Shown here piece by piece: positions 16,071 to 24,508 of a DNA stretch of 35,938 nucleotides. Position numbers and translations under genes: made by a program. Origin of the DNA: Nitriliruptorales bacterium (lineage in GTDB: Bacteria; Actinomycetota; Nitriliruptoria; Euzebyales; JAHELV01). The first letter of the stretch is position 1. The number at the start of each line of letters is the position of its first letter. The stretch spans positions 17,532 through 53,469 of the forward strand of contig JAHELV010000007.1 in assembly GCA_024644015.1 (NCBI GenBank). Direction: 5' to 3'. The notes beneath the pieces are model-generated. The model saw only the letters and a list, made by a program, of their open reading frames with translations, made no database searches and was not told where the DNA came from.

Positions 16071-18905
16071 ATGACCAGGGGTCCGGTCGATCCGAGGCCC
16101 GACACGACCGACGAGTCCTTGGTGCGGCAGCGGTGGCGCGATCGTGACGTCGAAGCGCGCATCGTGATCCCCGACGAGGCGACCGCCCCGGCGTACGTGA
16201 TCCACCGCGGGCCGCCGTCGACCAAGGCGGACGATGGCGCCTTCTCGGTCGCCGCCCATGCCATCGTCGACCTCGTCGCGCGGTACCGCGCGATGTGCGG
16301 TACCGCCGTCGCGCGGATCGCGGGGCGGGACGGCGACGACCCCGCACGCGATGAGGCCGAGCGGTCACTGAGCCAGGGGCTCGGCTGCCTTCCCGACGGC
16401 GAGGTCTACCGCACGACGGACGCGACATACGTCGACAGCGTGTGGTGGGCGCTTGCGCAACTGTGGGACGCCGGCCTGCTGCGCGAGACGCACGACCTGG
16501 CGCCCTGGTGCCCCGCCTGCGCAGCGACGGTCGAGGACGTCGTCCCCGCTCACCTCGAGACGACCACGACGGCCGCTGTCGTGCGGTTCCCGCTGAACGG
16601 CGACAACGCGCTGCGACTGGTGGGCGCGTCGCTGCTCGTCGAGGTGACCGATCCGTGGATGCTGCCCTCGGTGACCGCCGTGCGCATCGATCCCGCGGCC
16701 GCCTACGTGCTGGCCAAGGCACCCGACGACGACTACCCGGTAGTGCTCGCCCGGTCCGCGGTGACGCCGCTACTCGGCGCGCAGGCGGCGGTTCACCGCG
16801 ACGTCGCAATCGACGAGCTGCTGGCAGCACGGTACCGGCCGGTCACCGGGGCCGGTGTGACGTCGGCGCGGCGGGACATCGTCATCGACGTCACTGGCAC
16901 GTCCGTCGTCACGCGCACCGGTCTGGCTCCGGTCGCGCCTGGCTGCAACGCCGCTGACCTGCGGATCGCCTTTGATCGCGACGTCGAGATCGTCGATCCG
17001 GTCGGACCCGACGGACAGCTTGCCGCAGCCGTCCGACCCGACGGCGACGGCGACCTCGCCGAGGTCGAGCGCGCCGTCATCGACGAACTTCGTGTTCGCG
17101 GTCTCGTCCTGTCGGCAGAGCCACGTACCCGGATCGCCGACGCCTGTAGTGGATGCGGTGGTGCAATCGTTGGCCGTGCACGCCCGACCTGGCTGATCAC
17201 GACCACCCGGATGCGCGATCGGCTGGGCACCGAACGCGCCGGTGTCGAAGGGCTCGCGGCCACCGAGGACCGCGCTGTCGGCTGGGCGACCGGCGACGCC
17301 GACTGGCCAGCGACGCGTGAACGCTCACACGGCGTCCCCGCGCCGTTGTGGCGCTGCGACGACTGCGCGCACGTCATCGCCATCGGCAGCCGCGCAGAGC
17401 TGTCCGCCCTGGCCGGACTCGACGTCGGCGGTCGCGAGCCACGGCTTGAGCGGCTCGACGGCGTCACCTTCGACTGTCGGCGTTGCCCGGACGGCGTTGC
17501 GCGGCGGGTCCCGCACGTCGTTGACACGCAGGTCGTGGCGGCGGCTGCGCCGTTCGCGCGGTTCGGCTTTCCAGCCGTTCCCGGCAGTGACACCGACGTC
17601 GCGCATCGTTGTCATGCCGATCTGGTGGTCGACGGGTCCCACCGACCTGGTTGGTGGGCGGACGCCGTCTCGGCGATGTCGATACTGCTGTGGGACGCCA
17701 ACGGGTTCAGCGCCGCACTGTGCCACGGCACGATGCCGGGCGTCGTACGCGACACGGCGCCGGCCACCGCGACCACCGTGGCGCCACACATCCGTACGCA
17801 TGGCGCCGACGCGGTCCGCTGGACCGCACTGACCGAGCCGACCGGGTGGGGCGCTGACGAGCTGGACGCTGCTCGCCGGTTCTTGCGACTGCTGTGCCAG
17901 GCGCGTCACGAGCACGCCGCGGCAGCTGACGCCGACGGGTGGCGTCCGTTCGACGTGTCAACGGTTGACACCGTTGGCACGATGGACCGCTGGGCACTGG
18001 CGGAGCTGTCGGACACGGTCGCTGTCGTCAGGCAGCGGCTCGACGACCTCGACATGATCGGGGCGGGCCGGCGCATCCGCCGGTTCGTGGAGGACCTGAC
18101 CAGCTGGTATCTGCCGCACGCGCGGCGAAGGCGCGCCGCGCCGGACGAACCGTCACCGGCACAGCGAGCCTACGCCCACGCGACGCTGCATGAATGCCTG
18201 GTCACCGTTGCCGCGCTGCTTGCGCCATTCGCACCGTTCACCGCCGACGAGCTGTATGAGCAGCTCGTCCGCGCGGCTGATCCGGCGGCGCCCGACAGCG
18301 TCCACCTGCTGCGTTTTCCGACCGTCGACCCCTCGGCACGCAACGAAGGCCTGCGCGCCGCCATGGTGGCAGCCCGCGCGATCGTCGCACTCGGCACCCG
18401 AGGTCGTGGCGAGGCCGGTGTCGACCGGGACCGCACGTTGCCGCGGGCAGCCGTGACCGCGTCGTCGTGCCTGCACCCGTACTGGGATCGGATCGCCCCG
18501 CTGATCGCCGCCGAGCTGATGGTCGCGCGCGTCGAGCACGTCGCTGGCCACGCCCTCGACCGGGGCAACACGGCCAGTGGGCCGTGGCACGTCGTGCGCG
18601 ACGGCGACATGACCGTTGCGTTGGATCTGAACGCTGCCGCCGTCCGCAGCGAACGCCTCGCGCGTGACGTGGTCCGGGCGGTCAACGACCTGAGAAGTCG
18701 GCAGGCACTGGCCCGGGACCGGCAGGTCATGGTCCGTATCGACGCCGATCCCGAGCTCGCAGAGGCCGTCGAGACGCATCGGCACACGATCGCCGCCGAC
18801 GTTCTCGCGACCCGCATCGAGATCGGCCCGACCGAACACGGGGTGACCGTGCCGCTCGGCGACGTCGGTGTCCGCATGGCGCTGCGCGAGGTGGTCCCCG
18901 GATGA
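16071..18905 (+). CDS. Isoleucyl-tRNA synthetase-like protein lacking HIGH and KMSKS (probable pseudoenzyme)
   Basis: A 944-residue intact protein that aligns by eye along a whole actinobacterial (eukaryote-like clade) IleRS, about 100 residues shorter. The fold markers are kept: HRGPP at 46, four CxxC pairs (147-150, 359-362, 429-432, 469-472), DWPATRERSHGVPAPLW at 411-427 where IleRS has the DWALSRERYWGTPLPIW element, GADAVRW at 578-584, FVEDLTSWY at 672-680 and LLAPFAPFTADELYE at 716-730. The catalytic parts are not: the HH of the HIGH-equivalent motif is FS (58-59), WDCHGLPVE is replaced by RDGDDPARD (86-94), WFDSG by QVVAA, and the KMSKS loop by a Thr/Ala-rich stretch (561-570). Editing-site motifs are altered too: WTTTPWTLPS is EVTDPWMLPS, and the acidic APAFGEDD is APGCNAAD. 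Aminoacylation is therefore very unlikely; tRNA binding or regulation is inference. Its stop overlaps the next gene (ATGA). Confidence 0.85.
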   Translation: MTRGPVDPRPDTTDESLVRQRWRDRDVEARIVIPDEATAPAYVIHRGPPSTKADDGAFSVAAHAIVDLVARYRAMCGTAVARIAGRDGDDPARDEAERSLSQGLGCLPDGEVYRTTDATYVDSVWWALAQLWDAGLLRETHDLAPWCPACAATVEDVVPAHLETTTTAAVVRFPLNGDNALRLVGASLLVEVTDPWMLPSVTAVRIDPAAAYVLAKAPDDDYPVVLARSAVTPLLGAQAAVHRDVAIDELLAARYRPVTGAGVTSARRDIVIDVTGTSVVTRTGLAPVAPGCNAADLRIAFDRDVEIVDPVGPDGQLAAAVRPDGDGDLAEVERAVIDELRVRGLVLSAEPRTRIADACSGCGGAIVGRARPTWLITTTRMRDRLGTERAGVEGLAATEDRAVGWATGDADWPATRERSHGVPAPLWRCDDCAHVIAIGSRAELSALAGLDVGGREPRLERLDGVTFDCRRCPDGVARRVPHVVDTQVVAAAAPFARFGFPAVPGSDTDVAHRCHADLVVDGSHRPGWWADAVSAMSILLWDANGFSAALCHGTMPGVVRDTAPATATTVAPHIRTHGADAVRWTALTEPTGWGADELDAARRFLRLLCQARHEHAAAADADGWRPFDVSTVDTVGTMDRWALAELSDTVAVVRQRLDDLDMIGAGRRIRRFVEDLTSWYLPHARRRRAAPDEPSPAQRAYAHATLHECLVTVAALLAPFAPFTADELYEQLVRAADPAAPDSVHLLRFPTVDPSARNEGLRAAMVAARAIVALGTRGRGEAGVDRDRTLPRAAVTASSCLHPYWDRIAPLIAAELMVARVEHVAGHALDRGNTASGPWHVVRDGDMTVALDLNAAAVRSERLARDVVRAVNDLRSRQALARDRQVMVRIDADPELAEAVETHRHTIAADVLATRIEIGPTEHGVTVPLGDVGVRMALREVVPG

Positions 18906-19435
18906 ACGCCCGTCGTGCCGCAGTGGCCGGCGCCGTCGTCACTGCCGCCGTGCTCGTGTGGCGGCTGCGGCCCGAGACCCCCGAACCAGGGCAGAAGGGG
19001 TTGGCACGCGGCGAGCCACGAGCGGTCGGCTGGCTGGCGACGTGGGCGCCGGCGCCGCCCCGTTCGACTCCGGGGCGCGCCGCCGCCTATGTGTGGGCCG
19101 CGCCGCTGACCGCCGCCGGGGTGCTGCTCGGCCTGCTGTCGGGAAGAACCCCGGACGTGCGCGACGGCGTGCTGATCTTCGCCGACGCCCGTGGTGTGGG
19201 CGGCCGCATGCTGCGTTGGCGTGGGTTTGCCGCGACGACGCTCGGCCACACGGTCATCGCCGCGGGACGTCCCAGCGCGTCACTGCTCCGCCATGAACTG
19301 GTTCATGTCCGGCAGGCCGAGCGGTGGGGTCCGCTGTTCGTGCCGCTGTATCTTGCAGGCCTCATCCGGTACGGCTATCGACAAAACCCTTTCGAGCGCG
19401 CCGCGTACGCCGCGGCAGGCCACACACCGACGTGA
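18902..19435 (+). CDS. Small membrane-anchored protein with HExxH motif
   Basis: A 177-residue protein of unknown function translationally coupled to the IleRS-like gene (ATGA overlap). Hydrophobic segments lie at about residues 8-20 (possible signal anchor) and 61-80. The C-terminal half contains HELVHVRQAERWG with an HExxH pattern at 131-135, a hydrophobic stretch, and then NPFERAAY, whose Glu at 165 could be the third zinc ligand as in gluzincin-type peptidases. Similar short proteins with HExxHxRQxERWG occur in actinobacteria without assigned function. Peptidase activity is not shown by the sequence. The gene ends eight bases from the convergent DUF47 gene. Confidence 0.7.
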   Translation: MNARRAAVAGAVVTAAVLVWRLRPETPEPGQKGLARGEPRAVGWLATWAPAPPRSTPGRAAAYVWAAPLTAAGVLLGLLSGRTPDVRDGVLIFADARGVGGRMLRWRGFAATTLGHTVIAAGRPSASLLRHELVHVRQAERWGPLFVPLYLAGLIRYGYRQNPFERAAYAAAGHTPT

Positions 19436-19443
19436 CCCGGCGG

Positions 19444-20082
19444 TCAGCCACGCTTGAGCACACCGGAGATCAAGGCGTCCGCGGCAGCCGCGAGACGCAA
19501 CCCGGCCACGTCGAGCCGGCGCAGCAGCTCCCGGTCGCGCAACGTCGCCATGGTGGCCTCGTCGCCGGCGAGCAGGACACCCATCTCCCGATGGAACGCG
19601 TCGCGCGCGTCGTTGGCTTTCTTCGCTGCCCGTGCGGGCCGGGCCGCGGCCGCGACGTCGTGCTCGACCCGGCCGATCGCCTCACCGAGCGCTTCGAGAC
19701 CCTCCGCCAACGCGTCGAGTGGGGCAATGAACCGCTCGTGGGGTTGCGCACCATACGTGTCCAGCTCGACCGCGAAGTCACGGAGGTTGTCGAGCACGTC
19801 GTCAAGCGATCCTGACAACCGATAGAGGTCTTCACGATCGATCGGTGTCGTCAATGCGTGCGCGAGCTCAGTCATCAGCTCCGAACGGACATCGTCGCCG
19901 GCCACCGCGAGTTCGACGATCTCAGCCGCGACGCGGGACGGCTGCCGACGCTCGCGCTGCGCAGCGACCAGACGGCGCGCTGCGTCCGACGCAATCGCCG
20001 TCTGGCGCACAAGCAGTTCGACGAACGCACCGTCGTTGCGGCCGAGCAGGTCTCGCCACAGCCTTGTCCAGCGTCCGCTCAT
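19444..20082 (-). CDS. DUF47/PhoU-like phosphate transport accessory protein
   Basis: A 212-residue all-helical protein of the DUF47 (PhoU-like) family, whose members accompany Pit phosphate transporters and are thought to control them, by analogy with PhoU. It contains the family's acidic helices: LYRLSGSLDDVLDNLRDFAV in the middle, DALAEGLEAL, an Arg/Lys-rich KKANDARDAFHREM segment and RELLRRLDVAG near the end. The ATG at 20082 is preceded by GAGGTG and overlaps the pit stop (20079-20081), so the two are translated together. An upstream in-frame extension of 23 codons lies in pit and is not family-like. Confidence 0.85.
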   Translation of the reverse strand: MSGRWTRLWRDLLGRNDGAFVELLVRQTAIASDAARRLVAAQRERRQPSRVAAEIVELAVAGDDVRSELMTELAHALTTPIDREDLYRLSGSLDDVLDNLRDFAVELDTYGAQPHERFIAPLDALAEGLEALGEAIGRVEHDVAAAARPARAAKKANDARDAFHREMGVLLAGDEATMATLRDRELLRRLDVAGLRLAAAADALISGVLKRG

Positions 20083-21008
20083 CCGACACCTCGTGATACC
20101 GCCACCACCGCGAGCCCGGCGACCGCAGCTGACGGCAGTGTGAGCATCCACGCCACTGCCAGCTGTCCCGCGACCCGCCAGCGGATCTGGCGCAGTCCGC
20201 GGAGCAGCCCGGTCCCGACGAGGCCCCCAGACACCGCCTGCGTCATGCTGACCGGTACCCCGAACGCCGCGCTCGTCAACACCGCGATGGACCCACCGAG
20301 CTGTGCAGTGACCTCCTCGTTCGGTCCGCCCGCCGCGATGCTGCGGCCCAGCGTTCCCGCTGCCATCACGATGCCCGGAATCGTGCCGACGACGAACAGG
20401 ACCGCCATCGCCACGATCAGCGGCGGTGTCACGCCCGCGGCCGAGACGGCCACCAGCGCCAGCATCTTCTGGCCGTCATTGGTCGCGTACGCAATCGCCT
20501 GTGTACCCATCGACAACCGGCCCATGGCGGCCAGCCCACGAGAACCCCCGCGCGCGTGGACCAGCTTCGTCGTCCGGGCCAGCGCCTGCGAGAGGATCGC
20601 ACCGACGACCGGCGCGGCCAGGCCGATGACCATCACCTTGGTGACGCCGGCGACCATCACAGGCAGGCCACGACCGATGCCCGCACCGATGATGCCCCCG
20701 ACCATGGCCAGCGTCAGGCTCGTTGGCAGCCCGGCACGGGTGAGCAGCGCGACCACGACGATCGCGGCAATCACACCGGATGCGATGAGCGCCGGTCGAT
20801 CGTCGGTCGGCGCGTCGACGAGTCCCGACGTCAACGTGGTGGCGACGCCGGTTCCGAACAGCAGGGGGACCGCGACGAGCGCAACGCCAAGCGTCGCGAC
20901 CGACGCGAGCACCCGCTGCCCCGGCACCCGCAGTGTCGCCGCGAGCATCGCGCCGCCGTCGTTCACGCCGTTGATGACCGCGAATGCGGTCGCGAGCAGC
21001 AGAAGCAT
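20079..21008 (-). CDS. Pit-family inorganic phosphate transporter
   Basis: A 309-residue integral membrane protein of the PiT (inorganic phosphate transporter) family, low-affinity uptake of phosphate, often as a metal-phosphate complex. The family's duplicated signature is present as INGVNDGGAMLAATL near the N terminus and YATNDGQKMLALV near residue 180, at the matching places of the two halves. About nine hydrophobic segments can be counted. The partner DUF47 gene follows with an overlapping stop/start, the normal arrangement. AGGTG stands four to five bases before the ATG at 21008. A small inverted repeat (CCGACG, TCA loop, CGTCGG at 21064-21078) lies upstream and may separate it from the preceding gene. 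Confidence 0.92.
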   Translation of the reverse strand: MLLLLATAFAVINGVNDGGAMLAATLRVPGQRVLASVATLGVALVAVPLLFGTGVATTLTSGLVDAPTDDRPALIASGVIAAIVVVALLTRAGLPTSLTLAMVGGIIGAGIGRGLPVMVAGVTKVMVIGLAAPVVGAILSQALARTTKLVHARGGSRGLAAMGRLSMGTQAIAYATNDGQKMLALVAVSAAGVTPPLIVAMAVLFVVGTIPGIVMAAGTLGRSIAAGGPNEEVTAQLGGSIAVLTSAAFGVPVSMTQAVSGGLVGTGLLRGLRQIRWRVAGQLAVAWMLTLPSAAVAGLAVVAVSRGVG

Positions 21009-21063
21009 GCACCTGTCCCAGGTGATTGGGTCCGCCGGCCGGACGTCGATCCACGATGGTGTG

Positions 21064-21078
21064 CCGACGTCACGTCGG
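21064..21078. terminator. Small hairpin upstream of the pit gene
   Basis: CCGACG and CGTCGG enclose a TCA loop in the 129-bp gap between the small membrane gene and pit. It is short, so a transcriptional role is only possible, not established. Confidence 0.3.
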
Positions 21079-21137
21079 GAGGTCAGCCTTCGACCGGTCG
21101 CGCCAGCGAACGCAGTGCTCGCAGCCCCCGGCGACCG

Positions 21138-21359
21138 TCAGTTGCCGATGTCGCCGTTGGTGTCCTGAGCGACCGGCGAAGGAACCCATGCGTTGCGAGG
21201 CGGACGCGCGCGCCGAACACCGGCCGCAGTGATCAGCAATCCGAGGAGCACCACGGGGATGCTGCTCCACAGCACACCGATGCCCGACCCCCCGATCAGC
21301 AGCCCGACGACGACGAGGACTCCGGCGACCAGCTCGACCGTCAGGCCGATCGTGATCAC
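21138..21359 (-). CDS. Small two-helix membrane protein
   Basis: A 73-residue protein with two hydrophobic stretches (about residues 7-24 and 31-47), a basic RRARPPR turn and a polar tail ending in TNGDIGN. The GTG start at 21359 overlaps the divIVA stop (GTGA), which supports it being translated with divIVA. I do not recognise the family. Position in the division cluster suggests an envelope role, but that is inference. Confidence 0.6.
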   Translation of the reverse strand: MITIGLTVELVAGVLVVVGLLIGGSGIGVLWSSIPVVLLGLLITAAGVRRARPPRNAWVPSPVAQDTNGDIGN

Positions 21360-22210
21360 GCGCTGTCGCGGTTCTCGCCTTCACCGTGCGGCCGACCCGA
21401 CGACGCGGCAGCGCGACGGGCGGCCATGTCGTCATTGCTGTCGAGTCCCTGGCGCCCGTTGTGCGTGCTCCACACGCCGTCGGGGCGTGGTGACCACGAG
21501 CCGTTGCGGTTGTCGGTGCCTTCGCCCGGTTTCGCATTCCAAGCCGAGCGTCTGGGGCCGGCGTCATCGCTCGGCGCTGGCTGCGGAGCCCCGGACGCGG
21601 CGGGCTGACGGGGCCGGCGCGGACCCTGGCTGTCAACGTCGCCTGTTTCGGCGGGCAACCGCTGGGGTTCTTCGACCGACAATGTGCCAAGTCGTTCGAC
21701 CGACGAGGGGATCTCGGGCAGGTCACCGACGCGGTCGAGCACCGCGAGCTGTTCGGCGATCGCACTGCGCACCCGCTCGGTGTAGTCATCGCGGAATGCC
21801 CGCAGGTGAGCGACCGCACGCCGCACGCGGTCGGCGCCGTCACGCGCTTCACGCCACTCACGGTCCGCCGCGGAGCGCGCACTTGCAAGGAGCTCGTCGG
21901 CGCGCCTGCGCGCGTCGCTCACCACGCGCTCGGCCTCGCTCTCGGCCTCGCTGACAACGCGGTCGGCAGTCTGTTCAGCGGCGATGAGGGTGCGCTTGAG
22001 GAGTCGTTCGGACTCGAGGGAACCATTGCCCCCTCCACTCCCACCTGAGCGCTCCAGCTCGCGGTTGCGTTCGAGCAGCCGGTCGCGCTCATCTTGCAGC
22101 GAGACCAGCCTGTCGGCCAAGCGCGACAGATGCTCGTCGACCTCATCGGGGTCGTAGCCGCGGAAGCGCTCTTTGAAGTCTCGCTGAATATCTTGCGGTG
22201 TCAGGCTCAT
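21356..22210 (-). CDS. divIVA: DivIVA/Wag31-type polar growth protein
   Basis: A 284-residue coiled-coil protein that marks curved membranes at the poles and septum and directs cell-wall growth in actinobacteria. The N-terminal membrane-binding module is clear: MSLTPQDIQRDFKERFRGYD followed by a coiled coil (DEVDEHLSRLADRLVSLQDE). A Gly/Ser linker at about 55-62 is followed by a second long coiled coil rich in Ala, Glu and Arg (residues 65-160). The last 110 residues are Pro/Ser/Arg-rich and probably disordered. The ATG at 22210 overlaps the yggT stop; a GTG two codons earlier is possible. The sepF-yggT-divIVA order is the classic one downstream of ftsZ. Confidence 0.95.
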   Translation of the reverse strand: MSLTPQDIQRDFKERFRGYDPDEVDEHLSRLADRLVSLQDERDRLLERNRELERSGGSGGGNGSLESERLLKRTLIAAEQTADRVVSEAESEAERVVSDARRRADELLASARSAADREWREARDGADRVRRAVAHLRAFRDDYTERVRSAIAEQLAVLDRVGDLPEIPSSVERLGTLSVEEPQRLPAETGDVDSQGPRRPRQPAASGAPQPAPSDDAGPRRSAWNAKPGEGTDNRNGSWSPRPDGVWSTHNGRQGLDSNDDMAARRAAASSGRPHGEGENRDSA

Positions 22211-22470
22211 CAGCACACCAAACTCTGCAGGATGACGATCGCAAGGAACAACAAGATCGGCGATACGTCAAGGGCCATTGCGCCCATCCTTATGCTTGGG
22301 AGCAGACCGCGCAACGGAATCAACAGCGGATCCGTGGCCGCGCGGACAGCCCGAGCGATCGGACGGATGGGCTCTGGGACCGACGGTACCCAGGACAACA
22401 CGATGCGTACGATCAGGATGAGATAGTAGACCGTGAGCGCGATACAGAACAGCTCGCGCAGCAGGCCCAC
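22210..22470 (-). CDS. YggT family membrane protein
   Basis: An 86-residue protein of the YggT family, with two hydrophobic segments and the family's central motif in SWVPSVPEPIRPIARAV, then ATDPLLIPLRGLLPS and a final hydrophobic helix. These proteins are encoded next to sepF and divIVA in Gram-positive bacteria; their function is not settled, possibly in envelope or division. GTG start at 22470 follows GGGAGA at a good distance. The stop overlaps the divIVA start. Confidence 0.9.
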   Translation of the reverse strand: MGLLRELFCIALTVYYLILIVRIVLSWVPSVPEPIRPIARAVRAATDPLLIPLRGLLPSIRMGAMALDVSPILLFLAIVILQSLVC

Positions 22471-22503
22471 AGTGTCTCCCGTCGTCGGATCGCCGTCACA
22501 AGC

Positions 22504-23010
22504 TTACGCCTGGTTGAAGAAACCACGCTCACTCAGCTTACGACGTTCCTCGGTCGAGAACTCCACCCCTCGAGGAGTGAGCAGAAAAACCCGGTCACCG
22601 ACCCGTTCGATGCGGCCGTCCAACCCGTAGATCAGGCCTGACGCGAAGTCGAGCACCCGTTTGGCCACGCTCTCGCTGGCTCCAGCGAGGTTCATGATGA
22701 CGGGTATCCCGTTGCGGAAGCGGTCGCCGACCTCCTCGACCTCATTGAACGTCATCGGCGCGGTGTAGTGGACAGTCGTGTGCGAGACCGGGTACGCGCG
22801 CTGCGAGACCCGCTCCGTGCGCACATCGTCCACCGTGCGCGTCCGCGTACCGTTTCCGGCGCGCACGCTCGAGATCCGGCGCACGTTGGTCTCGCCGGCC
22901 GGCTCCTCGGATGACCGCGGCGCCGTGGCCTCGATCTCGTCGACGTACTCGTCGTCGTAGTCCTCAGCCAGGCCGAGCCAAACCATCGCGTTGCGCAGCA
23001 TCGTCGCCAT
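22504..23010 (-). CDS. sepF: Cell division protein SepF
   Basis: A 168-residue SepF, the membrane anchor that ties FtsZ to the septal membrane. It has the N-terminal amphipathic helix (MLRNAMVWLGLAEDYDDEY), an acidic and then Ser/Arg-rich linker, and the folded C-terminal domain beginning near residue 83 with APMTFNEVEEVGDRFRNGIP, VIMNLAGASESVAKRVLDFA and SGLIYGLDGRIERVGDRVFL. FtsZ-binding residues lie in that domain. The ATG at 23010 follows GAGAGGATC. It is encoded between yggS and yggT as in other actinobacteria. Confidence 0.96.
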   Translation of the reverse strand: MATMLRNAMVWLGLAEDYDDEYVDEIEATAPRSSEEPAGETNVRRISSVRAGNGTRTRTVDDVRTERVSQRAYPVSHTTVHYTAPMTFNEVEEVGDRFRNGIPVIMNLAGASESVAKRVLDFASGLIYGLDGRIERVGDRVFLLTPRGVEFSTEERRKLSERGFFNQA

Positions 23011-23030
23011 GATCCTCTCGCTTTCTCACA

Positions 23031-23735
23031 TCACCCGTCGCGCGGTCGCGCGCCGAAGATCGCGGTGCCCACTCGGACCATGGTCGCCCCATGGATCACC
23101 GCTGATTCGAAATCGTTCGACATGCCCATCGACAGCTCGACGACGCCCGGCGCAGTTGATGCGAGCTGCGCACGCAACGCGCGCAGGCGGTCGAAGACCG
23201 CGTCCGGTTCGGCGGCCAGCGGTGGAATGGTCATCAATCCCGTGACGCGGATGCCGTCGAGCCCGGCGATCCGTTCTGCCAGCGCGCTCAGGTCGGCAGG
23301 ACGGCAACCGCCCTTGCGCTCCTCGCCCGTGACGTTGACCTGTATCAGCACGTCCTGGCAACCGCCGGTCGTTCGCATGTACGCGGCTATCGACTCGGCA
23401 AGTGCGGGCCGGTCGACCGAGTGGATGAGCACGACCCGCCCCGCGACCAACCGGACCTTGTTGCGTTGCAGCCGGCCCACGAAATGCCACCGCAGACCCG
23501 ACGGGGGATGCTGGGCGAGCTTCGCATCCAACTCCTGAGCGCGACTCTCGCCGAAGTCCATTTGGCCCGCCTCGTGCGCAGCCACGATCGCTGTCGAGGG
23601 GTGCAGTTTGCTGACCGCGACCAACCGCACGGCGGTCGGATCGCGACCGACCGACCGCGCAGCCACGGCGATGCGGTGGCGGACCGCAGCCAGACGCGCC
23701 GGTAGGTCCAGGCTGCCGGTCCGGGGTTCCATCAT
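23031..23735 (-). CDS. YggS family pyridoxal phosphate homeostasis protein
   Basis: A 234-residue PLP-binding barrel protein of the YggS/PLPBP family, which buffers pyridoxal 5'-phosphate and affects amino-acid balance; it has no known catalytic reaction. The PLP lysine lies in RLVAVSKLHPS near residue 44. Other family motifs are FGESRAQELDAK, WHFVGRLQRNKV, HSVDR, VNVTGEERKGG, GLMTIPP and SMGMSNDFESAVIHGATMVR. Two ATG codons in tandem (23735, 23732) overlap the pgeF stop, so pgeF and yggS are translationally coupled. It sits in the conserved ftsZ-pgeF-yggS-sepF run. Confidence 0.95.
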   Translation of the reverse strand: MMEPRTGSLDLPARLAAVRHRIAVAARSVGRDPTAVRLVAVSKLHPSTAIVAAHEAGQMDFGESRAQELDAKLAQHPPSGLRWHFVGRLQRNKVRLVAGRVVLIHSVDRPALAESIAAYMRTTGGCQDVLIQVNVTGEERKGGCRPADLSALAERIAGLDGIRVTGLMTIPPLAAEPDAVFDRLRALRAQLASTAPGVVELSMGMSNDFESAVIHGATMVRVGTAIFGARPRDG

Positions 23736-24505
23736 GCATGTCGTTTCCCGCCGCCCGCCGACCTGTCGCGCGAAGCGTCGCGGACCACGACACCCGCCTG
23801 GCGTCCCTCACCGGGCGCGCGGCGATGACTGAACCATCGTGACGGTGTGCACCTCGTGCAGTCACCCAGCACGGTGACGCGATCGACACCTTCCGCACGA
23901 AGCTGCGCCGCGACCGCTGCGGGCAGATCGAGACCGGGCGTGCCCCACGACGTGGTCGCCCGCGCCTGCGGGACTTCGGCTGCTACCGCGTCGGCGAGCT
24001 CGCGTTCGACCTCATAGCAGCAGCCACGGATCGAGGGTCCGATCAGCGCTTCGATCCGCGCAGGGTCTGGCGGCGCGATTGCCCCGACGGTCGCGCGGAC
24101 GACTCCGCTGACCACCCCACCGCGCCCTGCGTGTATCGCGGCGACCGCACGGCCCGGATCGGCCAGGAGCACCGGCACGCAATCGGCAACGAGCACGACG
24201 AGTGCCACCTTTTCGGCTGTCGTGACCAGTGCATCGACCCCTTCCACGCCATCGCCGTGGGCGTGCACCCCACGCCCCCGGTCCTCGGCATCGACGAGAG
24301 CGACCTCGCCACCGTGGACCTGCTGCATGAAGACGAGGTCGGCCGTCCGCACGCCCACGGCCGACGCCAGCCGCGACCTGGCGGCGGCGTCGGTCACGCC
24401 GACCGCCAGCGACTGGTTGCCGTGGCGCAGATCCGAGAACGAATAATGGATCGAGGGGTCCACCCCGGTCGCTCCGGTCAACGTGGCTCGCACAGCAACG
24501 GTCAC
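23732..24505 (-). CDS. pgeF: PgeF family peptidoglycan editing factor (laccase-domain)
   Basis: A 257-residue PgeF/YfiH-type protein, the purine-nucleoside phosphorylase or laccase-domain family; in E. coli it keeps L-Ser out of the first position of the murein stem peptide. The metal-binding motifs are seen: QVHGGEV, LVADCVPVLL with the conserved Cys, and AIHAGRGGVVSG, where the usual form is HAGWRG, so Trp is missing but the His is kept. GPSIRGCCYEV and the C-terminal GDCTRC complete the pattern. The GTG at 24505 follows the ftsZ stop after three bases. Function in this organism is by family resemblance. Confidence 0.92.
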   Translation of the reverse strand: MTVAVRATLTGATGVDPSIHYSFSDLRHGNQSLAVGVTDAAARSRLASAVGVRTADLVFMQQVHGGEVALVDAEDRGRGVHAHGDGVEGVDALVTTAEKVALVVLVADCVPVLLADPGRAVAAIHAGRGGVVSGVVRATVGAIAPPDPARIEALIGPSIRGCCYEVERELADAVAAEVPQARATTSWGTPGLDLPAAVAAQLRAEGVDRVTVLGDCTRCTPSRWFSHRRAPGEGRQAGVVVRDASRDRSAGGGKRHA

Positions 24506-24508
24506 TTG

